A stretch of DNA of 60,040 nucleotides, taken from positions 1-60,040 of the forward strand of contig JAFGKK010000064.1 of the NCBI GenBank assembly GCA_016928575.1, written 5' to 3'. The notes below the pieces were generated by a model. That model searched no databases, was not told the origin of the DNA, and worked only from the letters and a program-made list of their open reading frames with translations. Shown here piece by piece: positions 17,655-25,682 of this stretch. Numbering within the stretch: position 1 is the stretch's first letter; each line of letters opens with the position of its first letter. The position numbers and the translations under genes are program-made. This stretch comes from Anaerolineales bacterium (GTDB lineage: Bacteria; Chloroflexota; Anaerolineae; Anaerolineales; RBG-16-64-43).

Positions 17655-18176
17655 CTATCCACTCCAGATCGAATCCAGCCGGTCCCCGATCTGCGCCGGA
17701 AGGCGGTCTTCGTGCAATCCGAGTTCCAGGCTGCCCAGTTCGTCCGGCCGGGCGGAGGCGATGTCGGCCAGCTGGCGGCAGGTCTCCAGGATCAGGATCC
17801 GCGCCCAGCCCAGAGGAACCTGGTGATCGACGCGGACGAACAGGATCATGTAGGGCCCGGCCTCGGAGAGGAAAATGGTCGACTGCCGCCCCTCGCGGAG
17901 AATCATTTGGTACGATTGGTATTGGCCCGTCTGGCGGGCGATCTCCTGGCTGGCCGCCAGGTCGCCGGCCAGCAGGGCTCCCAGGGCCGAGAGATTGGTC
18001 TCGCCCTTTTCCCCCTCGCAGGCGATCGGCTGGCCGCTGATCCCGGACAGCAGGATGAATTGCGCCGGGCATTTCTGCGCCAGTTCTTCAAGGACCTGGC
18101 GGATTGCCTGGTCATGCCCCGGATACAGGATGACGTCGACCGGGAAATCCGCCGAATTCCGTGCTTGTGCGTTCAT
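17655..18176 (-). CDS. Roadblock/LC7-domain protein
   Basis: A 173-residue protein. The core is Roadblock-like: helix AIRQVLEELAQKCPAQ, strands FILLSGISGQPIACEG, helix LSALGALLAGDLAASQEIARQTG, strands YQMILREGRQSTIFLSEAGPYMILFVRV, and a C-terminal helix with ILILETCRQLADI. GGAAGG precedes the ATG at 18176. It is followed two bases later by the MglA-like GTPase gene, the usual position for an MglB-type partner. Its C-terminal 30 residues are acidic and of no recognised type. Confidence 0.82.
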   Translation of the reverse strand: MNAQARNSADFPVDVILYPGHDQAIRQVLEELAQKCPAQFILLSGISGQPIACEGEKGETNLSALGALLAGDLAASQEIARQTGQYQSYQMILREGRQSTIFLSEAGPYMILFVRVDHQVPLGWARILILETCRQLADIASARPDELGSLELGLHEDRLPAQIGDRLDSIWSG

Positions 18177-18205
18177 AATGCGCCTTCCGTTTCCCGCCGC
18201 CCGGA

Positions 18206-19198
18206 TCACGCGTCGGGAATGATGCCATCCCGGACCGCTTCTTCGTACGTCAGCAGCGCCGGATGGTCGGGCTTGCCGCCCGAAGGCCGGGTCTTATCCG
18301 CCGTGGAAGCCCGGCCGGCCGGCCCGGCCTCCACGAAAATCTTCTGCAATTCGCCGTACAGCGCCTGCTCCATATCCTGCCCGATGGTTTTTTCCGTCGT
18401 GCGCATGTCCGCCGTGCGGAACTTCTCGCGCAGGTCCACGACCGCCTTCTGGGCGCTGTACCAGACCGATCCCAGACGGGTGCTGAAGGGGCCGCGGTCG
18501 ATGACGATCACCAGCAGAAAAGAGCCGACGTTGACGGCGTACAGATCCTGCTGTTTGCCTTCGCGGAAGGCGAGGTTGACTCCGCCGTCGCTCGGATCCA
18601 CCGCCTTGCCGGCTTCGCCGAGGGTGGTCATGCTTCCGCCCAACAGCGAGGCGAGCTGAGTCAGGTCGAAGTTTTCCACGTTGCCGGCCCGGGCCAAGCA
18701 GCGCCCTTCGCTGTCGGCCAGCAGGATGCAGCGCGCGGCGACGTCGCCCTGCAGTTGGCAGAGGACGCGGTCGACCTCGCGGTAATCCTTCTCCGAAAGG
18801 ACGAGGATCCCGGAAGATTCAGGCAGCGCGTCGCCCGCCGCCTCGCGGACGATCTGGCGGAAGGCATCGATCTCCAGCGGCTTGGGCAGGTAGCGGTAAG
18901 CCTGCAGGCGCGAAGCCTCGGATTCCACCGCGGCACTGCCGTAGGCCGTCATCAGGATCACCCGGGTTTTCGGATGGACCGCATGGATCTTCTCCAACAA
19001 CTCCAAGCCGTTCATCCCGGCCATTTTGTAATCCGTCACGACCAAGTCGTACTTGCGCTGGATGAGCATGTCCATCGCCTCCTCGCCGCCGGAGGCGGTG
19101 GAGACTCGGAACTGGTCGCCCAGCTTGCGCAGGCTGTTCTTCAGGACGGACAGAACGCCGTCTTCGTCGTCGACAATGAGGACCCAAAAATCGGCCAT
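18206..19198 (-). CDS. Receiver-Roadblock fusion protein
   Basis: A 330-residue protein. Residues 1-122 are a receiver domain with the acidic pocket DDED, Asp56 and Lys106. Residues 140-260 have the Roadblock pattern (VDRVLCQLQGDVAARCILLADSEGRCLA, LASLLGGSMTTLGEAG, YAVNVGSFLLVIVID). The C-terminal tail is polar. Such a fusion would link phosphorylation directly to a GTPase-regulating fold (inference). It is the first gene of the 13-gene run, with CGGAG five bases before the ATG. Confidence 0.88.
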   Translation of the reverse strand: MADFWVLIVDDEDGVLSVLKNSLRKLGDQFRVSTASGGEEAMDMLIQRKYDLVVTDYKMAGMNGLELLEKIHAVHPKTRVILMTAYGSAAVESEASRLQAYRYLPKPLEIDAFRQIVREAAGDALPESSGILVLSEKDYREVDRVLCQLQGDVAARCILLADSEGRCLARAGNVENFDLTQLASLLGGSMTTLGEAGKAVDPSDGGVNLAFREGKQQDLYAVNVGSFLLVIVIDRGPFSTRLGSVWYSAQKAVVDLREKFRTADMRTTEKTIGQDMEQALYGELQKIFVEAGPAGRASTADKTRPSGGKPDHPALLTYEEAVRDGIIPDA

Positions 19199-19552
19199 AC
19201 TGGCTCCGCTCGGTGACCATACTATAGGGCTTGGCGCGGGGCCGTGCGGTTATGAATGGTTTGGATAAGTTGGGGGAAAAACGGCCGCCCGCCCCGGTTA
19301 GGTCGTTCCCAGAGGCGTCCCAGACGGCGGCAGGCGGGAGAGGCTGTTTTTTCGGTATCGGTAGAATTATTCTTCCAAGGCGACCGAGCCCGGTCCGGGG
19401 CGGAGGATCCGGCGCCGATTTGTTTCCCCGGCCTCATCACGGGAAAGCCCCCGCTGTGCGCCCGTCCCGGCGCGGTTGCCAAGCCGGAGACGGGCGATGC
19501 GGGCGATTCCGCGGCGCGCCCGACTTTTTCCGCGCCCGGCTGGAGACGGGAT
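19199..19552. other. Intergenic region upstream of the signalling run
   Basis: About 350 bases between the end of the AraC gene and the first gene of the signalling run. On the minus strand TATAGT occurs at 19221-19226, close to the start at 19198, but no good -35 precedes it. No gene was recognised. Confidence 0.4.
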
Positions 19553-20596
19553 TCAAGAGGTTCGAGATCCGTCCCCGCCGCCGTCGTCCTCGGGGGTCTG
19601 GGAATGCGTTTGCCTGCGCGGCATACCACAGCTCTTCCTGCGGTACTGGCTCGGCGTGCAACCGTTGTAGCGGCGGAACGTCCGCCCGAAATGGGTGTTG
19701 TCGCGGAAGCCGATGCGCCGCATGACCTCGCCCAGATTGAGTTCGGTATCCCGGAGGATCGACGCCGCCACGTCCATCCGCAACCTCCGGAGGTAGCCGA
19801 TCACCGACTGCCCCGTGGCCTTGTGGAATTGGTCGGCCAGCGTCGTGCGGTTGGTGTGGAAGTGGCGGCTGAGTCCGGCCAGCGTGATTTTGCGGTGGTA
19901 GTTGGCGTGCAGGTACATGATGACTGCTTCCGTCACCGCCGCGGGTTCCGCCAGCGAATCCGAATCCCGCAAATCGGGATTTTCAAACGCCCGGGCGATA
20001 AGGATCAGCAGTTCGATGAAAAAGGAGCGGCTCCGGCAAGGCCAGCCGGGATCGTCCCGGGCGCGGAGAATTCCGCCGACGGCGGTCATCAGGTCCGCCA
20101 TCCGGCGGGCGGTCGCCGGTCCGACGGAGATCGGCCGGAAGCGCCCCGGATTCCGGGAAAGGAAGGGGAAAAACCACACCCGGTCTTGAATTTCGGTTAC
20201 GGAAAGCCCGTTTCTCCCCTCGCGGATGTTGTTGAACGTAAACGCGGCATTGACCGCCGACGGATGAAAGTACATGGATTGCCCCCTCAACCCGCGCCGC
20301 TCGGCGGCCTCCAGCGGCTCCAACTCGTTCACGCACAGGACCGCGGGAGCGGTGACGGCTCCCCGCCAACCGCCGACGCGCAGGACGCCGGATCCCTCCT
20401 CGACCAGGACGATCCGGAAGCGATCCCCCAAACCGCGCTGTGGGTAAAAATCCTCGACCGGGTTGTGCCAAAGCGCCAGCCGGTAGCCGGGGTAGCGGTC
20501 TGGATCTTCGATGATCAGCGATTCGGTCACCGGCTGCATGAAACACCCGACAGCGGCCTTGCCGCCGGGGCGGATTATGCCAAGGTTTTCCACCAT
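19553..20596 (-). CDS. AraC-family transcriptional regulator
   Basis: A 347-residue regulator. The N-terminal cupin-like ligand domain is followed by a C-terminal double HTH: ITLAGLSRHFHTNRTTLADQF (first HTH) and GEVMRRIGFRDNTHFGRTFRR with CTPSQYRR (second HTH and signature). GGAGG lies upstream of the ATG at 20596; an open frame extends to 20647. It follows the sugar permease gene on the same strand, so it probably controls that importer in response to a sugar. The hydrophilic tail after SQYRRK is not part of the fold. Confidence 0.88.
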   Translation of the reverse strand: MVENLGIIRPGGKAAVGCFMQPVTESLIIEDPDRYPGYRLALWHNPVEDFYPQRGLGDRFRIVLVEEGSGVLRVGGWRGAVTAPAVLCVNELEPLEAAERRGLRGQSMYFHPSAVNAAFTFNNIREGRNGLSVTEIQDRVWFFPFLSRNPGRFRPISVGPATARRMADLMTAVGGILRARDDPGWPCRSRSFFIELLILIARAFENPDLRDSDSLAEPAAVTEAVIMYLHANYHRKITLAGLSRHFHTNRTTLADQFHKATGQSVIGYLRRLRMDVAASILRDTELNLGEVMRRIGFRDNTHFGRTFRRYNGCTPSQYRRKSCGMPRRQTHSQTPEDDGGGDGSRTS

Positions 20597-20716
20597 ACCC
20601 GCCTCCACGTGCGGAACCGGGTTCACAGCCCGGTTCCGCACGCGCAAAGAAGGAGTGAGACGATGCCCAGGGTGGATCCCGTGCGTCGAACCTCGGATAC
20701 CGTCTCCGGAACCGGG

Positions 20717-21574
20717 TTACCCCTTCACGGCTCCCGAAGCCATGCCGGCGACGATCTGCCTTTCAGCCAGTAGATAAAACAGGATCGTCGGCAGGATCGT
20801 CAATGCGGTGAACGCCGAGATTTTGGCAAAATCCATCCCGTACTGCCCCTGGAATTGCATCGTCCCGAGGGGCAGCGTCCACAGCGTTTCCTCGTCGATC
20901 ATCACCAGCGGAACCAGCAAGTCGTTCCAGCTGATGATCATCGTCAGCGCCGCCACCGCCGAGAGCGCCGGACGCGCGATCGGCAACAGGATGCGCCAAT
21001 AAAAATCGAACGTGGTGCAGCCGTCGATCGCCGACGCGTCCTGCAGTTCGAAGGGGACGGTGGCAAAGAAGCTGCGCAGGATCATGATGTTCCCGGAAAT
21101 GTTGAAGGCGATCTGCACCAGGATCACCGCCGCGAGGTGGTTGGTGAGGTCCAACTGCCGGATCAGCAGGTAGACCGGCAGGATGGCGATGTTGATCGGG
21201 AACATCAGCCCGAGCATCAGCAGGTTGAAGGCGATCGGCTTGCGCCTGAACGTCATCCGCGCGAATACGAACGCCGCCAGGCTGCTGACCACAAGCACGC
21301 CGAAGGTGGCCGCCGCCATCACCACGGTGCTGTTGCGCAGCATCGTCCAAAACGCGCTCCCGCCGAGGATTTCGACGACGTTGGTCCAATCCGGAGGGAT
21401 GGGCGGGGCGTAGGGGTGCATGAAGGCCTCGCCGCGCGATTTGAGCCCGCTGAACGCCAGCATCACCACCGGGACGACGACCAGGAACGCCAATCCGGTC
21501 AGGACGGCATATTGGACGCTCCGCGTCAGGACCTTCCGCCACGGCCGGCTTGCGGAGCGATGGGTCTCCATCAT
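20717..21574 (-). CDS. Sugar ABC importer permease, MalG type
   Basis: A 285-residue inner-membrane permease with about six helices. The EAA loop reads ELQDASAIDGCTTFDFYWRILLPIARPAL, the signature contact site for the ATPase. AGAAAGGA precedes the ATG-ATG at 21574. An alternative start at 21601 would overlap the stop of the preceding permease gene by eight bases. It forms the channel with the MalF-type partner. No ATPase gene is present, so a shared MsmK-like ATPase encoded elsewhere is likely. Confidence 0.92.
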   Translation of the reverse strand: MMETHRSASRPWRKVLTRSVQYAVLTGLAFLVVVPVVMLAFSGLKSRGEAFMHPYAPPIPPDWTNVVEILGGSAFWTMLRNSTVVMAAATFGVLVVSSLAAFVFARMTFRRKPIAFNLLMLGLMFPINIAILPVYLLIRQLDLTNHLAAVILVQIAFNISGNIMILRSFFATVPFELQDASAIDGCTTFDFYWRILLPIARPALSAVAALTMIISWNDLLVPLVMIDEETLWTLPLGTMQFQGQYGMDFAKISAFTALTILPTILFYLLAERQIVAGMASGAVKG

Positions 21575-21593
21575 GGGGGGAATCCTTTCTAGG

Positions 21594-22541
21594 CTATTCA
21601 TTGGTCAGATATTCCGGAGTCCGCACAAAGTGGTTGTACGCGATGGAGAACGTCAGCGCGATCACCAGCATCACCAGCGCCACCGCGGAGCCGTACCCCA
21701 GCCAAAACCGCTTGAAACTGAACCGGTACAGATACGTCGCCAACATCTCGCTCGCCGACGACGGCCCGCCCTGGGTCATGACCCACACCAGGATGAATTG
21801 CTGAATCGACCCCAACACCGAAAGATACGCCGTCGTCTGGATGGCGTTGCGGAGCATCGGAATGGTGATGTTCCAGATCAACTGTCCCGTGTTCGCCCCG
21901 TCGATCCGCGCCGCCTCCTCCACTTCCACCGGAATCCCCTGCAGCCCCGCCAGGAGCAGCAGCATGTGCAAGCCGAACCACTTCCACGTCAGCACCACAA
22001 ACAGGCACGGAAACACCAGCCGCGTATCGCCCAGCCAGGCTTGGGCTTGCGCTCCGGGGATCAGCGTCAGCACCGCATTGATCAGCCCTTTCGACGGATC
22101 CGCGTTGAACAGGTTCAGCCACATAATCCCGGTGATCACTTCGGAGACCACGTAGGGCATGAAGAAGATCGTCCGGTAAACCGCCCGCCCGGGAAGGTCG
22201 CGCCCGACCATGATCGCCAGGGCGAGCGCCAACGGCAGTTGAATCGCCAGCGAAAGGAAAATCAGCAACAGTGCGTTGCCGAGCGCCTTGTGGAACACTT
22301 CGTCGGCCAGGATCTGCTGGTAATTGTTCAAACCGATGAACTTGGTCGCCGGACCGAAACCGGTCCAGTTGAACAGGCTGTAATAGACGGATTCGAGAAT
22401 CGGATACACCTGAAACACGAAGAAAAAGATGAACGCCGGCAGCAGGAACAACAGGATCGTCAGGTTGTTCTGCAGCTTTTGGGTGAGTAACGAGGAGAAG
22501 CCGTTTTTCAGGGGACTCTCCCGGGTAACCGCGCCGTCCAT
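21594..22541 (-). CDS. Sugar ABC importer permease, MalF/UgpA type
   Basis: A 315-residue membrane protein with about six helices; the first (LTILLFLLPAFIFFFVFQVYP) and YYSLFNWTGF are typical of this family. The EAA loop reads PVEVEEAARIDGANTGQLIW. It is the middle gene of the importer operon, 93 bases after the binding protein gene and just before the MalG-type gene. It transports an unidentified sugar or sugar derivative together with them. Confidence 0.93.
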   Translation of the reverse strand: MDGAVTRESPLKNGFSSLLTQKLQNNLTILLFLLPAFIFFFVFQVYPILESVYYSLFNWTGFGPATKFIGLNNYQQILADEVFHKALGNALLLIFLSLAIQLPLALALAIMVGRDLPGRAVYRTIFFMPYVVSEVITGIMWLNLFNADPSKGLINAVLTLIPGAQAQAWLGDTRLVFPCLFVVLTWKWFGLHMLLLLAGLQGIPVEVEEAARIDGANTGQLIWNITIPMLRNAIQTTAYLSVLGSIQQFILVWVMTQGGPSSASEMLATYLYRFSFKRFWLGYGSAVALVMLVIALTFSIAYNHFVRTPEYLTNE

Positions 22542-22634
22542 GCTGGAACTCCTTTCCCGCTTTGCGGGGTGCGGGGATCTCGACCGATCCCCGCACCCCG
22601 CTTTTCCGCTAACTCCGAACCGACTTTCCGGACA

Positions 22635-23978
22635 CTACAGTTCCGTCTGCGCGATATCTTCGATGGCTTGCGCCAGTTCTTCCGGCGTCTTGACTCCGGT
22701 GAAGATATCCTGGACGCCGGCGTTGATCACGTCGCCCATCGCCGGGGTCAGCGCCTGGTCGAGGTACTGCGCGAAGTATTTTGCGTTGGCGAACATCGCC
22801 TGCACCGCAACCATGTTGGGATCGGTCAACCCGGCCTCGCCGCCCTTGACCGTCGGGATCAGCAGACCCAAACCGGCGAGCTCGGCCTGCTTCTCCGCCG
22901 TGGTCAGGAACTTGACAAAGTCGACCGCTTCCGGCGGCGCGTCCTTGCCGATCGCGAACCCGTTTCCGCCGCCCATGACATCGGTGACGTCACCGGCTCC
23001 GCCTTCCACGGCCGGGAAGGCGAAGATGCCGAGATTGGGGACGCCCTTCTTATCGGCGCTTTGCGCGGCCTGAACGGTCGGCGCCCACTGCCCGGAGATC
23101 TCCATCGCGCATTCGCCGTTGCCGAAATGACCCTGCATCGCATCGTGGTTGTCGCCCAGGTAACCCGGCTGGAACGGATCGGTCGCGATCAGCTCCTGCA
23201 GCTTGTACCCGGCTTGCACAAACGGAGCGTCGGTGAAGGCGCCCGTGCGGGAGATCGCCGCTTCCAGACCGGCCTGGCCCGCCAGGCGGATTGCCAGATA
23301 GGCCCAGATGTGCATTCCCGTCCAGCTGTCCTTTTCGCCCAGGGCGATCGGAACGATCCCGGCCGCTTTCAGCTTCGCTGCGTCTTCCAGGAAGGCGGTC
23401 CAGGTCGTCGGCGCTTCGCTGATCCCCGCCTGCGCGAAAAGATCCTTGTTGTACCAAACGCCGACCATGCCCATGTCCCACGGCACGCCGTAGTTCTTCC
23501 CGTCCTTGCTGTAGACCGCCAGCGCTCCCGGCGCGAACGTGTTGCGCCACGCGCCGCCGTCCGCGTCCAGGTCCGGCGTGATGTCCAGAGTCATGCCGGC
23601 TTCGGTGTAGGCTTTCATCGTTCCGCCGCCCCAGCTCTGGAAGATGTCGGGCGGATTCCCGGACTGCATCACGGTGGTGAGCTTGTCTTTGAAGGCCTGG
23701 TTCTCCAGCACCGTGATGTTGATGGTGACGTTCGGGTGCAATCCCATGTAGGCATCGGCGTATTCCTGCCACTTGGTCAAGCCGGGATCGACGGTTTGGA
23801 TATGCCACCATTCGATCGTCACCGGCTCGCTGGGCAATACCGTCGGCTCCGGATTGGCGCCCGGTTTCTCGGTCGGCTTCGCCACTTCGGTGGCGGGCGC
23901 CGCCGGCGTCGCACAGGCGGTCAGCATCGAAGCGACGACCAGCGCGAGGCTGAGGAAAACGAACAATTTACGGGGCAT
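22635..23978 (-). CDS. Sugar-binding lipoprotein of the ABC importer
   Basis: A 447-residue family 1 solute-binding protein. The signal peptide is lipoprotein type (MPRKLFVFLSLALVV...LTAC, Cys22), then a Pro/Thr/Glu linker and the binding fold beginning VTIEWWHIQ. AGGAGAG precedes the ATG at 23978; the frame is open further upstream. It is the first gene of the importer operon and is paralogous to the orphan binding protein at 1567-3051. The transcript probably starts near 24245, which would give a leader of about 265 bases. Confidence 0.93.
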   Translation of the reverse strand: MPRKLFVFLSLALVVASMLTACATPAAPATEVAKPTEKPGANPEPTVLPSEPVTIEWWHIQTVDPGLTKWQEYADAYMGLHPNVTINITVLENQAFKDKLTTVMQSGNPPDIFQSWGGGTMKAYTEAGMTLDITPDLDADGGAWRNTFAPGALAVYSKDGKNYGVPWDMGMVGVWYNKDLFAQAGISEAPTTWTAFLEDAAKLKAAGIVPIALGEKDSWTGMHIWAYLAIRLAGQAGLEAAISRTGAFTDAPFVQAGYKLQELIATDPFQPGYLGDNHDAMQGHFGNGECAMEISGQWAPTVQAAQSADKKGVPNLGIFAFPAVEGGAGDVTDVMGGGNGFAIGKDAPPEAVDFVKFLTTAEKQAELAGLGLLIPTVKGGEAGLTDPNMVAVQAMFANAKYFAQYLDQALTPAMGDVINAGVQDIFTGVKTPEELAQAIEDIAQTEL

Positions 23979-24251
23979 TGCATTCTCTCCTGTTTTTGTT
24001 GGGTACGGATAACGTTCCGACGCTTCGATCAATTTTTTTCTACGGTCGCACCTCCTTTCCATATCCGCGATCTCCCGACGGAGCCCGAAAACCGAATCGC
24101 GGCGCACATCCGACCCGTCCTCCTTCCGAACCGGCGGCCGGAAGGGCGACAATCCGACTCGGCGTTCACGCGCCGATCCGCAAGGGTTCCGGTCGCCGGA
24201 TCGCCGGCGGACGGGTCAAAGAAGTTCTAACCACCGTTTTTATTTTTATAG

Positions 24252-24281
24252 GTTATATCGTTAATTTCCCTAACTTGTCAA
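24252..24281 (-). promoter_or_regulatory. Promoter of the sugar ABC importer operon
   Basis: On the minus strand a perfect TTGACA (24276-24281) is followed after 18 bases by TATAAC (24252-24257). This is the best sigma-70-like promoter in the window. It points at the binding protein gene and lies in the divergent gap shared with the CGNR-type regulator gene. Confidence 0.6.
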
Positions 24282-24334
24282 TCAGCTCTTATTGGTTACA
24301 ATTGTGCATATCGATGTCATCCGGTTTTTGGATG

Positions 24335-24352
24335 TATAATTGGGATATATCC
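24335..24352 (+). promoter_or_regulatory. -10 element and palindrome before the CGNR regulator
   Basis: TATAAT (24335-24340) is followed by the perfect 10-bp palindrome GGATATATCC (24343-24352), which ends one base before the ATG at 24354. There is no ribosome-binding site. The transcript would therefore be leaderless or nearly so, with the palindrome at the transcription start, a natural place for autoregulation (inference). Confidence 0.4.
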
Positions 24353-24353
24353 T

Positions 24354-24947
24354 ATGAAATTCGGCCAAAATTTTTTCAAAGGCGGGGTTTATTGCCTTGA
24401 TTTCTGCAATACGTACGACCATCGGAACCAACCGGCGCAGTTCGATTTCTTTGCCGACCGCAATTCCGTGGTGGAATGGGGAAAAGCCAAAGGCACCCTC
24501 CCGAAAAAAAACAATGAGGAAGCGAGGAACGCCTTTTTTCCCCTGGAAAAACTCCATTCGGCGCGGGAATTGATGTTCCGGATCTTTAATGCTTTCGCAT
24601 ACTCCAAGCTTCCCGCTCTTTCTGATTTGGCCGCCCTGGACGATTTCCTTCGGGAGACGGCCGCCGAATTCTCGATCGTCCGCGCCGGCCGCGGATACCG
24701 GCTCGCCTGCACCGCCGAAGACCCAGTCCTGCGGGTTCACTGTGAAGCCCTGCGGTCCGCGGCGGATTTGCTCGTTTCGGGCAAACTCGACCGGATCCGC
24801 AAATGCGCCGGCTGTGGATGGCTGTTCTACGACCGGACCCGCAACGGGTCGCGGAAATGGTGCACAATGAAAATTTGCGGCAACCGTGCGAAAGCGCACC
24901 GGCATTATCAAAAAACCAGAATGAAACGGGCTCCGGCCAGGCATTGA
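24354..24947 (+). CDS. CGNR zinc-finger (ABATE-domain) putative regulator
   Basis: A 197-residue protein. The N-terminal about 140 residues match the stress-response ABATE region in pattern (GGVYCLDFCNTY near the start). The C-terminal zinc finger has CAGCGWLFYDRTRNGSRKWC followed by CGNRAKAHRHYQK, giving C-x2-C...C...C and the CGNR motif with its basic helix. Members are thought to be DNA-binding regulators. It is divergent from the sugar importer operon and could regulate it; the sequence does not prove this. No SD motif precedes the ATG. Confidence 0.88.
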   Translation: MKFGQNFFKGGVYCLDFCNTYDHRNQPAQFDFFADRNSVVEWGKAKGTLPKKNNEEARNAFFPLEKLHSARELMFRIFNAFAYSKLPALSDLAALDDFLRETAAEFSIVRAGRGYRLACTAEDPVLRVHCEALRSAADLLVSGKLDRIRKCAGCGWLFYDRTRNGSRKWCTMKICGNRAKAHRHYQKTRMKRAPARH

Positions 24948-25682
24948 TCTGCGGAGGGGACCAGAGAGAACCTTTTTTTCCATCAGAAGAACCTTCGAGA
25001 AACGATTGACGGCCAGCGGCTTCATGGGTCTCATCATAGCCAACGGGGTCTTCGTTGTAAGCTGAAAACTGAAAATTTTTTTAGGAAAATTTACAGGATT
25101 TTGCATCGAGCCACCTTGCCCGCATTCGTGCGGCCGCGTGCCGTCATTCCAATAGCCGCATGGTCCATCCCGGAAGCGATCTGCGGATAGTATGCTAGCC
25201 AACGGGTGGTATTGTCGTCACCCCCGGGTGGTATTAATGGTGGTATTTTTTCTAATTCTGCCGAGTGAATTTCTCCAGCCACCGGAACCGCCGTTAGGCA
25301 GAACGCGCTGGTAATCCGGTCCGCGGACGATTCCACATCTCCTGCTTTGGGAACGGTTCCATCCGCATCTGCGCCGCGAAGCGCCCCATTTTTTCCGGCG
25401 GCCGGTCCACCGCCGCCGGCGACGGCCGGGCCGATAAAGCCTGCAGGATGTCGTCGATTCCGAGGATCGGGACTTCATCCCGGAGCCGCAAGCCGAATCC
25501 GCCGACGCCTTGGGTACAAAACCCCGTAGCTTTTCCGCTGGAAGTTATCTCTATTCGGCAAACAGCGCATCTTCCATCCGCTTCGGGGATTTCCCAGCCA
25601 TCCCGCCCGCGAATGGATTTATGCCATCCTGCACGTTTGTCCAGGTTTGACAGGCCGTATCTCCCAAAATATGATGGGCACC
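24948..25682. other. Long intergenic region upstream of the MalT-like gene
   Basis: About 735 bases with no supported large gene. It is AT-rich near 25060-25090, then carries the cassette of direct repeats and promoter elements at 25189-25247, read on the minus strand. A 25-codon frame (25168-25091, minus) follows that promoter, but I do not recognise its product. Confidence 0.5.
25189..25247 (-). promoter_or_regulatory. Direct-repeat promoter cassette A (minus strand)
   Basis: On the minus strand: AATACCACC at 25247-25239 and again at 25235-25227, then GGGTGACGACAAT (25223-25211), which overlaps a third AATACCACC (25213-25205). A -35-like ACGACA (25218-25213) is spaced 18 bases from CATACT (25194-25189). 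The arrangement matches cassette B at 28519-28578 in repeats, core, spacing and -10. It is probably the binding site of the MalT-like regulator encoded next to it (inference). Confidence 0.55.

Noticed and set aside
22569-24230. Plus-strand open frames opposite the sugar-binding protein gene and the permease gene
   Set aside because: Antisense shadows of the importer operon, with no initiation sites and implausible composition.
24282-25202. 306-codon minus-strand frame across the CGNR gene
   Set aside because: It is antisense to the zinc-finger protein gene; the amino acid composition is not that of a protein.
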